This document shows, piece after piece, positions 1 through 6,592 of a stretch of DNA of 64,000 nt; within the stretch, counting starts at the first letter, position 1, and every line of letters starts with the position of its first letter. The position numbers and the translations under genes are program-made. The DNA comes from VXNE01 sp963668365. Its GTDB lineage: Bacteria; Pseudomonadota; Gammaproteobacteria; Pseudomonadales; Azotimanducaceae. Location of the stretch: NCBI GenBank assembly GCA_963668365.1, contig OY764266.1, positions 1,488,001 to 1,552,000 on the forward strand, written 5' to 3'. The notes beneath the pieces are model-generated. The model ran no database searches, was not told the DNA's origin, and saw only the letters and a program-made list of their open reading frames with translations.

Positions 1-441
1 GAAATGCTCATCCCGTCCACCTTGGATGATTCCCTCGCACCCCCCGGACGCCACGTCGCGAGCCTGTTCTGCCAGCACTTCCCCCGCGACCGGGACTGGG
101 AAACGTGCCGGGATGCCGCCGCCGATACGGTATTCGCCACCATCGACCGCTTTGCGCCGAACTTCAGCGATGCGGTGATCGCCCGGCAGGTGCTGACACC
201 AGCGGACCTGGAGCAACGCTTCGGGCTACCCGGGGGCGACATCTTCCACGGCGCCATGACCCCCGACCAGTTGTGGTCGAACCGGCCAATCATGGGCTAT
301 GCCGCATACCGGGGTCCGATCTCCGGGCTCTACCATTGCGGTGCCGGCGCACACCCCGGCGGCGGGGTGACAGGCCTGCCGGGCCGAAACGCGGCGCGGG
401 AGATAGTGCGGGACCTGACCACGCGCCGGCGCCGGTTTTGA
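1..441 (+). CDS. NAD(P)/FAD-dependent oxidoreductase (PYROXD2-like), C-terminal part
   Basis: The gene enters the window already open: base 1 is in frame and the annotated part begins with Glu-Met-Leu. About 146 C-terminal residues are visible. The segment GLYHCGAGAHPGGGVTGLPG is the Gly-rich C-terminal FAD-contacting loop of phytoene-desaturase-like/PYROXD2-type flavoproteins, and the preceding stretch with DRFAPNFSDAV is also typical of that family. Members are roughly 500-550 residues, so about three quarters lies upstream of the window. These enzymes carry out FAD-dependent redox chemistry on often unknown substrates, and I cannot name one here. Translation ends at TGA 439-441. Confidence 0.85.
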   Translation, partial: EMLIPSTLDDSLAPPGRHVASLFCQHFPRDRDWETCRDAAADTVFATIDRFAPNFSDAVIARQVLTPADLEQRFGLPGGDIFHGAMTPDQLWSNRPIMGYAAYRGPISGLYHCGAGAHPGGGVTGLPGRNAAREIVRDLTTRRRRF

Positions 442-470
442 CCAGGGCCAGGTTCGGGATACTGGGAATG

Positions 471-499
471 TCAATTTGATTATTCAATCATCAATTTGA
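471..499. promoter_or_regulatory. Paired TCAATTTGA sites, candidate operator
   Basis: The 9-mer TCAATTTGA, itself nearly palindromic, occurs at 471-479 and again at 491-499. The copies are exactly 20 bp apart, close to two helical turns, in an AT-rich pocket within a GC-rich context. They sit 33-62 bp before the ATG of the DUF4143 ATPase gene. The arrangement suits a dimeric regulator binding one DNA face. This is inference from spacing only. Confidence 0.4.
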
Positions 500-532
500 C
501 ATTGTTGCATTGGGCCGGGAAAATCTTTGCCC

Positions 533-1717
533 ATGCTCGCCCGCCACCTATCCGAGTCCGTGCTGTCCGCAGCGGCCCAGAATCCCGTCGTGACGCTCAT
601 GGGGCCGAGGCAATCGGGCAAGACGACCCTCTGCCAGATGCTGTTCCCCGACCACGAGTATCTCTCCCTTGAAGCTCCCGATGTCAGGTCGCGAGCCATT
701 GAGGATCCACGCGGTTTCCTTGCCTCGGAAAACGACTTGGTTATCGACGAGATACAACGGGCGCCCGACCTGTTGTCATACATACAGGTCGCCGTCGACG
801 AGAATCCGCGCCCCGGGCGATTTGTCCTCGCGGGTTCACAGAATATGCTGCTGATGGAATCGGTCTCGCAGACGCTCGCCGGTCGTACCGCGTTGCTGCG
901 GCTGTTTCCGTTTTCGTTGCCGGAGTTGCTTGAAAGGGACCTGTTCGATCCTGCGCGGTTGCCGGAGTCGACGGCCGCCGTGCCCAAAGCCGACCGCTGG
1001 GAGATTCTGTTTCGAGGATTCTATCCGCGGATACACGACCGGAACCTGTCGCCTCGCGAATGGCTCGGCGACTACTTTCGAACCTACGTCGAACGTGATC
1101 TCAGCGAAGTCCTGGCGGTGTCGGACCTGCGCGCTTTCGAGAATTTTGTCCGGCTGGCCGCTGCCAGCACCGCGACGGAACTGAACCTGAGCCGGCTGGC
1201 GAGCGATGTCGGCGTAGGTCAGCAAACCGCTCGCCGGTGGCTGAATGTCCTGGAGATCGGCTATCTGGCCACCGCCTTGCCGCCACATCACGCCAACTTC
1301 CGCAAGCGGCTGCGCAAACGATCTCGCCTGCACTTTCTCGACACCGGGCTTGTTTGCTATCTACTGGACATCCCGGACGCACACACGTTGGCGCGGCACC
1401 CGCTGAGGGGAGCGATCTTCGAGTCGTTCGTCGTGTCTGAACTCATCAAGAGTTTCGCCAATCGCCGCCGCGAGGCGCCAATCTACTTCTGGCGCGATGC
1501 GACTGCTCACGAGATCGATGCGCTGATCGACCTGGGCGGCAGACTCGTCCCCGTCGAGGTCAAATCCGGGGAGACCGTTCCCGCCGACGCGGTGCGGAAC
1601 CTGGAGTGGTGGACGGGCCTTGCGGATAACCCGACCACCGGCGGTTTGCTTGTCCACGGCGGCAAGACGCGGTTTCGATTCAAGGGATTCGACGTGCTGC
1701 CCTGGTTCCTCGGTTGA
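533..1717 (+). CDS. AAA-family ATP-binding protein with DUF4143 domain
   Basis: A 394-residue protein of the AAA_14/DUF4143 family. The N-terminal half has a Walker A motif (GPRQSGKTT, about residues 24-32), a Walker B-like LVIDEIQ and an LAGSQN sensor-type motif. The C-terminal DUF4143 half ends with HEIDALID and VPVEVKSGE, a pattern reminiscent of PD-(D/E)xK nuclease folds. These proteins are widespread and very mobile among bacteria and archaea, and their cellular role is not established. An in-frame TTG lies two codons upstream (527), but I prefer the ATG at 533. The gene stands alone behind paired operator-like repeats and nothing downstream is clearly co-transcribed with it. Confidence 0.85.
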   Translation: MLARHLSESVLSAAAQNPVVTLMGPRQSGKTTLCQMLFPDHEYLSLEAPDVRSRAIEDPRGFLASENDLVIDEIQRAPDLLSYIQVAVDENPRPGRFVLAGSQNMLLMESVSQTLAGRTALLRLFPFSLPELLERDLFDPARLPESTAAVPKADRWEILFRGFYPRIHDRNLSPREWLGDYFRTYVERDLSEVLAVSDLRAFENFVRLAAASTATELNLSRLASDVGVGQQTARRWLNVLEIGYLATALPPHHANFRKRLRKRSRLHFLDTGLVCYLLDIPDAHTLARHPLRGAIFESFVVSELIKSFANRRREAPIYFWRDATAHEIDALIDLGGRLVPVEVKSGETVPADAVRNLEWWTGLADNPTTGGLLVHGGKTRFRFKGFDVLPWFLG

Positions 1718-1745
1718 AGTCACGCGAGCGGGTCGCGCCAATGGG

Positions 1746-2195
1746 GTGTGCGTTGCCTTCCAAAACTCCTGCGTACGATCTTGCGAGCATGGCCTTATTC
1801 CGGTCCAAGGACAGGGCCTGTCGATCACCCTGATCCAGCGGTTCGGTTCGGCGCTGAGCCTCAGTTCTGCGTTTATCCTGTCCATATCCATATTCTCCAA
1901 TGTCGAAGCAAATACCATAGCCATCTGGATAGCCGCTGCGCATGAACTGGCAGCTCAAAATTACGCCGCCGCCCGTTCACTGTTCTCGCGGGCGTCAGTT
2001 CTTGGTGAAGAAGGTAGCAGCGAAGAGGCGGCATTGATGCATCAAGGTTGGTTGCTCGTCATCGATACTCTACAAGGTGATGTCGAGGCGGGGTCAGAAC
2101 TCAAGGCACTGCGGGAGCGGATGACGAAACTGAGTGAAGATGGCGAATTTTATGCCGGGCAGTATGACGATGCCCTGAAGGTATTCGATAAATAA
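1746..2195 (+). CDS. Hypothetical small exported protein
   Basis: The frame stays open through the end of the preceding ATPase gene, but its credible coding part begins after 1717. A hydrophobic stretch (SALSLSSAFILSISIFS) resembles a signal peptide or membrane anchor. It is followed by a helical, Ala/Leu/Glu-rich domain of about 90 residues (AAAHELAAQNYAAARSLFSR) with a TPR-like amphipathic pattern. No ATG precedes the hydrophobic segment. GTG 1746 is the first usable start after the ATPase stop but has no good ribosome-binding site, so the true start is uncertain. I do not recognise the family. Confidence 0.45.
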   Translation: MCVAFQNSCVRSCEHGLIPVQGQGLSITLIQRFGSALSLSSAFILSISIFSNVEANTIAIWIAAAHELAAQNYAAARSLFSRASVLGEEGSSEEAALMHQGWLLVIDTLQGDVEAGSELKALRERMTKLSEDGEFYAGQYDDALKVFDK

Positions 2196-2423
2196 AAGGC
2201 GGGTATCCGTCAATAAACGGCCGACCCCGCAACTAGAGATAGCGGCGGTCTGGTTGCCGTCTGCGGGAAAAGGCCCCCAACTATCTGGACATCCGACGAC
2301 CTTTTGCAGGACGAGGATCCGTATACGGCTCCGCGGCGATCTGGTCCAGCATCAGGTGCCATTACCGGATCTTTCGGCGGTTCGTGCTGCCCAGGAGGAG
2401 GCGGACGTCGCTCCCCAGGTGCG

Positions 2424-2567
2424 TCATCGGGGCGGCGTCCCGAGGTCGTCGCGGATCACGTAAAGCGGGGCGCTCGTCAGGTCGCGGATCTGCTCGTGCA
2501 GAAATTCCGGCTTGAGATCCGCGCGCTCCAGTTCATCTGCCGTAAACATGATCATGCGGTCGTCCAT
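2424..2567 (-). CDS. Small conserved-looking ORF, 47 residues
   Basis: A short minus-strand frame from ATG 2567 to TGA 2424 encodes 47 residues beginning MDDRMIMFTADELERADL and ending LGTPPR. It lies 12 bp downstream of the histidine phosphatase stop on the same strand, so the two are probably co-transcribed. The composition is acidic and helical with no hydrophobic segment, as expected for a small soluble protein. No family is recognised. Support comes from compact operon spacing and natural codon use rather than from homology. Confidence 0.4.
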   Translation of the reverse strand: MDDRMIMFTADELERADLKPEFLHEQIRDLTSAPLYVIRDDLGTPPR

Positions 2568-2579
2568 CGGCGTTCGCGC

Positions 2580-3191
2580 TCAGTTCCAGCCGGAGGTGCA
2601 GGCGCCGTCATGTGAGACGCCATCGATGAGGTGGGCGACCCCGGTGGAGCCGCCGGCCCGGTCGATGCGGTAGATCACGTGATGCGGCTGGTAGATGTCC
2701 GCGATCCGATCCTCCCAGCCGAGCAGGGCCGCGACCAGGACGCGGTTGATCGTGGAATGGGCGACGATCAGCGTGGTGCGCCGGTCCAGCCGGCCGGCCA
2801 CCGCGCGCGCCCGCACGAGCATGTCGGCCATCGACTCGCCGTCCGGCGGTCGGTAGTGCAGGCGGTCCTCCCCGCGCCGCGCCAGCTCGCCCGGGTAAGC
2901 CGCCTCCACCTCGGCCCGGGTCAGTCCTTGCCAGCGGCCGAAGTCGGACTCGGCCAGGTCGGGGTCGATCTCGGCCGCCAGGCCGAGGGCGCGCTCCGCC
3001 ACGCGCTCGGTCGCCCGCGCCCGACCGAGCGGGCTGCACAGCAGGCGCTCCACGCCACGGCCGCGCATCGTCTCCGCGGTCGAGCGGGCCTGCGCCCGGC
3101 CCGTGTCGGTGAGTGGTGAGTCGAGCCGGCCCTGGTACCGGCCCTCGGTGTTCCAGACCGTCTCTCCGTGACGGGCAATATAGACGTTCAC
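2580..3191 (-). CDS. Histidine phosphatase family protein (phosphoglycerate-mutase-like)
   Basis: A 203-residue protein with the diagnostic phospho-His loop near the N-terminus (ARHGETVWN, residues 6-14), the downstream Arg of LLCSPLGRARATE, the catalytic acid region ESDFGRWQGL and the second catalytic His in IVAHSTINR. The size is normal for cobalamin/PGAM-type phosphatases (CobC, GpmB and relatives). These hydrolyse small phosphorylated metabolites through a phosphohistidine intermediate, and the actual substrate cannot be read from sequence. The start is GTG 3191. It is followed 12 bp later by a 47-residue ORF and preceded by a short remnant whose stop lies 3 bp away. Confidence 0.9.
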   Translation of the reverse strand: MNVYIARHGETVWNTEGRYQGRLDSPLTDTGRAQARSTAETMRGRGVERLLCSPLGRARATERVAERALGLAAEIDPDLAESDFGRWQGLTRAEVEAAYPGELARRGEDRLHYRPPDGESMADMLVRARAVAGRLDRRTTLIVAHSTINRVLVAALLGWEDRIADIYQPHHVIYRIDRAGGSTGVAHLIDGVSHDGACTSGWN

Positions 3192-3194
3192 GGA

Positions 3195-3365
3195 TCAGGC
3201 GAAGTCGCGATTGCCGGTGATGCGCGTGCCGTCGCGGGCGAACTCCTCGACGTAGCGCCGGATCCGCTCGCGCACCTCGGCGAGGTCGTGATTGCCGGGC
3301 TTTCGCTCCACGCCGCCACCATCTGTGAAGCCGCCCAACGCGATAAGCGCACCTTCAGGTAACAC
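3195..3365 (-). pseudogene. Short ORF, probable 3' remnant of a displaced gene
   Basis: A minus-strand frame can be read from GTG 3365 to TGA 3195, giving 56 residues ending YVEEFARDGTRITGNRDFA. Codon choice matches the GC-rich surroundings and differs from the AT-richer HAD gene whose 3' end it overlaps by 11 bp. It abuts the start of the histidine phosphatase (3 bp gap), as the last gene segment of an operon would. I infer that it is the tail of a gene whose 5' part was replaced when the HAD gene arrived. A genuine small gene is also possible. No family is recognised. Confidence 0.35.
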
Positions 3366-3996
3366 TCAGGATGATATCCTTTAGTTCAATTAGAGTTGCG
3401 ATTCGATAGCTGGCCTGTGAGAAGTCATGTGATTTTGTGAAATCGTTATAGACAATGGTACAGTCAATACCGGCCGCCACGGCTGAGTTCAGCCCTCTGG
3501 ATGAATCCTCTACAACCAGGGTCTCTTCTTTGGTGGCGCCGAAGCTCTTTAAACCAGTTAGGTATGGTTCCGGGTGCGGCTTGGCGAGTTTGTAGTCTTC
3601 TCGAACAAGGATGAAATCCATGAATTTTCTAATCTTGCGCTTTTCATGGATAATTTCAAAATCCGCACGTTTTGCGGTCGTCACGATGGCCATGTGGACG
3701 TATTTTGACAGTTCAGCAAGAGTTTCAACAACGCCTTCAATCTCGATGGCTTCTGTTCTCAGGTATTCCTGATAATAGACATTGCGGACCTCGCGCTGCC
3801 TGTCGATTGTCTGTTCATCAATACCTGCCGCTCTGGCTTGGGCCCAAGTGCCCATGCTCTGGGTCATGTCCCGGAGGTACTGATCTTTGTCCAAAGTAAA
3901 TCCGATCTCAGCCAGGGCGCGTTCTCCGGCCTTGTGATACCAGAATTCGGTATCCACCAGAACGCCATCATGATCGAAAAGTATGTATTTTTTCAT
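3355..3996 (-). CDS. HAD-superfamily hydrolase (phosphatase/phosphonatase-like)
   Basis: A 213-residue protein starting at ATG 3996 (MKKYILFDHDGVLVDTE). Motif I is DHDGVLVD with the Asp nucleophile and acid, motif II is IVTTAK, the motif III lysine is in KLAKPHPEP, and motif IV is VVEDSSRGLNSA. This is the canonical beta-phosphoglucomutase-like HAD arrangement with a helical cap between motifs I and II. The substrate is unknown, though small sugar phosphates are typical. Base composition is visibly more AT-rich than both flanks, which suggests recent transfer. A longer in-frame start at 4035 exists, but the added residues look non-native. Confidence 0.88.
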   Translation of the reverse strand: MKKYILFDHDGVLVDTEFWYHKAGERALAEIGFTLDKDQYLRDMTQSMGTWAQARAAGIDEQTIDRQREVRNVYYQEYLRTEAIEIEGVVETLAELSKYVHMAIVTTAKRADFEIIHEKRKIRKFMDFILVREDYKLAKPHPEPYLTGLKSFGATKEETLVVEDSSRGLNSAVAAGIDCTIVYNDFTKSHDFSQASYRIATLIELKDIILSVT

Positions 3997-4152
3997 TCTT
4001 TTTTTGGCCGCTACTCCCCCCACCGACCACTCCACCTCACGCTAGGCGACGTACCGCGTGCCCTCGGGAAGCGACCCCACCGGCGCTGGGGCGGAGGCCA
4101 TCGGGCAAGTCCACCCGCTGTGGCTTACGTTGAGATGGGTGGAACGAAAAAC

Positions 4153-5742
4153 CTACGCGACGGATTGAAATTCCGGCCAGCGAGTGTCATCCCATCGACG
4201 AGTCTGAAGGTAGTCGATCGCCTGACGAATACCCCTTGGGCCACCACGACGAGTCAAGATCTCAAGTGCTACAGCAGGTAGGCCGATATTGGAGGTTGGT
4301 TTCTGAAGTATCTCCAGCAGAAGATCTTCCATGTCGTCTATGTCCAGATCGGAGAGCAGCAGCGCGTGGACTGCCTTGAGGTGAATCCTATCGCCAACGA
4401 TAGCCTCCCCGAACTTCAGATTCGTGCCCCAGCTTTCACGAGGCATCAGTAGTAGCTTTTCGATCGCGGGCAGGGCGGCAATGGTGTTGCCGCCAATACA
4501 GGCGATGGCATCGAGCACCGCCCGAATGATGCGATCATCGGACGTGTCCAGGATAGCTGCCAATTTTGGTACGGCGCGGCCCGCCGGACTGCCGATTTCG
4601 CCCAGTGCAAACGCCGCATTGATGACGATCCAGGGGTCTTCTCGGTCGAGTAGCCGCAGCAAAGGGTCCATGGCGATTTCGCCCAGGCAGGAAAGCGCGT
4701 ATGCCTCGTCCTGAACGACATACGCACCGTCGCCCCAGCGCCGCTCGAGCGGATCGCCTCGAGTTTCAACGGCGCCATCGGCTTTCCGAAAATAGCGCGG
4801 CAGGATTCGATTCAGACCTTCAACGCGCATGAGGCTCGACAGCAGGGGTTCGAGAGCAGGTTCACCCATCGCCCCCAGCAGGTAAATCGCCGCAAGTCGC
4901 GCTTGTTGGTTTGCGCCATTGAGATTGGAAAGGTGGCGGTCGATGTCTTTCGGGGGTTCGAATCCAGTGTTCCGAATGCCTCGCATCCAGTCCCACACAT
5001 GGGCCCAGGTCTCGTGATGCGCATAGCGTCCCAGGTACGCGTCGGGTGCCTGCCAATCATGGGTCCCGCCGTTCCAACTGGGCTCCCGCGGATTGCGTGT
5101 TCTTCTAAAGTTGAACTTGACCATGTGCCGGGTCTGATCGGTGAGATTGGTCATGCCGGCATGCTCGATATCAATGGCTGCCAATAGGCAACTGCCGGCT
5201 TTCACCTGGTCAGGTACGTAAGCAAAGGCATGATCCGCATCCGTGATTTGATCGTAGTAGTGGGAGCCGGGAATGACCCTGGTCGGTCCTCTCTCGACTG
5301 GCGTGTCTTGAGGGAAGTAGAACAAGAACAGGAAGCGAGGCACGTGATATCGGGTATGGTCGAGTTTGTCTTTGTGCCAAATCGTAAAACTCCTGGAGCC
5401 TTCGCCCACGGGCGGTCCATTCTCATCGCCGCTCAGTTCCAGGTTGCGTTCCTCTGGCGCAAGCGGTTCACTGGGTACCGAGAGTCTGTGCGGGCTCAGC
5501 ATATAGTCGTCACCGAGGATGCTTTGCAGGGCGCCCTTGATGGTGGGTGAATCAATAATCTGCTGAAGCTCCGATACCCGAGGCAGAATATTGTTGCGAA
5601 CGTCGCTGTCATGCGTATTCACGTATTGGACTTTGTCGAGAATAGTCTGATGCAGGCCGGCGTCCGGGACGCTATCGAGCAACAACACACCGTCACAGAT
5701 GAATCGACGCATTTGTTCGTCACTGAGTCTGATCGTTGACAT
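4153..5742 (-). CDS. Phytanoyl-CoA dioxygenase family protein fused to HEAT repeats
   Basis: About 529 residues counted from ATG 5742 (MSTIRLSDEQ); in-frame ATGs at 5817 and 5853 are alternatives. The N-terminal half is a PhyH-type Fe(II)/2-oxoglutarate oxygenase: WHKD supplies the His and Asp metal ligands (about residues 123 and 125), the PGSHYYD loop is typical, and IEHAG gives the distal His (about 194). From about residue 270 onward the sequence becomes HEAT-like repeats (LAAIYLLGAMGEPALEPLL, INAAFALGEIGSPAG, LDAIACIGGNTIAALPAI). PhyH proteins hydroxylate lipids, secondary metabolites or halogenated substrates. The HEAT tail probably binds a protein partner. The fusion is uncommon in my experience. 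Confidence 0.85.
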   Translation of the reverse strand: MSTIRLSDEQMRRFICDGVLLLDSVPDAGLHQTILDKVQYVNTHDSDVRNNILPRVSELQQIIDSPTIKGALQSILGDDYMLSPHRLSVPSEPLAPEERNLELSGDENGPPVGEGSRSFTIWHKDKLDHTRYHVPRFLFLFYFPQDTPVERGPTRVIPGSHYYDQITDADHAFAYVPDQVKAGSCLLAAIDIEHAGMTNLTDQTRHMVKFNFRRTRNPREPSWNGGTHDWQAPDAYLGRYAHHETWAHVWDWMRGIRNTGFEPPKDIDRHLSNLNGANQQARLAAIYLLGAMGEPALEPLLSSLMRVEGLNRILPRYFRKADGAVETRGDPLERRWGDGAYVVQDEAYALSCLGEIAMDPLLRLLDREDPWIVINAAFALGEIGSPAGRAVPKLAAILDTSDDRIIRAVLDAIACIGGNTIAALPAIEKLLLMPRESWGTNLKFGEAIVGDRIHLKAVHALLLSDLDIDDMEDLLLEILQKPTSNIGLPAVALEILTRRGGPRGIRQAIDYLQTRRWDDTRWPEFQSVA

Positions 5743-5958
5743 GAATGTTCGTGACGCCAGGGAATGTGGCTGGAATTGTAGTTTGGCTCGCTTGTCTGAA
5801 TCCACTTGGAACGGCATGTGCGCCTCGGCGGCGCGCGCCTGTCCATCGATCAATCAGCCGGGCCGGAACACCAAGCTGTCCTTGGAGGCGCGGCTGTTCT
5901 AGCCGCGCTCTCAAGGAGACGTTCGTTGAGTCGACGCGTTGCGAGGTTGACCCGCGAG

Positions 5959-6423
5959 TCAGGCTGCCTGTAGTTCCGCCAGTTTGGCCACCGCCGCCGC
6001 GGGGTCGGGCAGCGTGCCCTGGTGAATCTCCGTATGCCGCACGACGCCTTCGGGGTCGATGATGATGAGCGCGCGGTTCACGATGCCCGACGACTCATTG
6101 AAAATCCCGAGGGAACTCGCGACGCCGCCGTGGGGCCAGAAGTCCGCCAGCAACGGGTGCCGCATGCCGCCCATGGAAGTGGACCAGGCGTTCAGGGCCG
6201 GGCCGGAATCCACGCTCAAGCCCATGAGCGCAGCGCCAGCATTGGTAAATTGATTCAACGCACGGTTGAAGTTGGTGGTCTGGCTGCTTCAGCCGCCGGT
6301 GAAGGCCAGGGGAAAGGTATGCAATACGACCCACTTTTCGCCCTTGAACTGGCTGAGCGACACCTCTTCGCCCGCGTGGCTTCTGAGGGCGAAATCCGGA
6401 GCTGTGGTTCCGACTTCGATCAT
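5959..6423 (-). CDS. Peroxiredoxin (AhpC/TSA family), candidate selenoprotein with in-frame TGA
   Basis: Read through the TGA at 6289-6291, this gene gives a complete 154-residue peroxiredoxin starting MIEVGTTAPDFALRSH behind a strong GGGAGGAT ribosome site. The TGA is codon 45, in FPLAFTGG-TGA-SSQ, exactly where AhpC/TSA proteins carry the peroxidatic Cys. The rest of the protein has no Cys at all, so a conventional reading would have no redox residue. After the TGA the frame is clean to TAA-less TGA at 5959 and keeps family features such as MGLSVDS, HPLLADFWPHG and RALIIIDPEGVVRH. A SECIS-like hairpin follows the TGA. Selenocysteine peroxiredoxins are known in bacteria. Alternatives are a Cys-to-stop mutation (TGC or TGT to TGA) or a sequencing error. 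Confidence 0.75.
6254..6270 (-). promoter_or_regulatory. SECIS-like hairpin downstream of in-frame TGA
   Basis: On the coding strand, TTCAAC (6270-6265) and GTTGAA (6259-6254) form a perfect 6-bp stem with a 5-nt loop CGTGC. The loop begins 25 nt after the TGA and has G at its second position. Known bacterial SECIS elements lie inside the gene just after the UGA, with a short stem, a small apical loop roughly 16-37 nt away and a G among the first loop bases, so spacing and geometry both fit. Confidence 0.55.
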
Positions 6424-6592
6424 TGGATCCTCCCGTGTGTTCTGTGGCAGAGCATACATCCAAAGACGCTCCGAGCGGACAATCTTGCGAAGCCGCTCGT
6501 GCCCTCCAGACTGTTCGACGCATTCGGTTCCAGCTCTCGAATCTTGAGAAGGGGCGTTCGACTTTTGCGTTGACACATGGCGTCCATACTGT

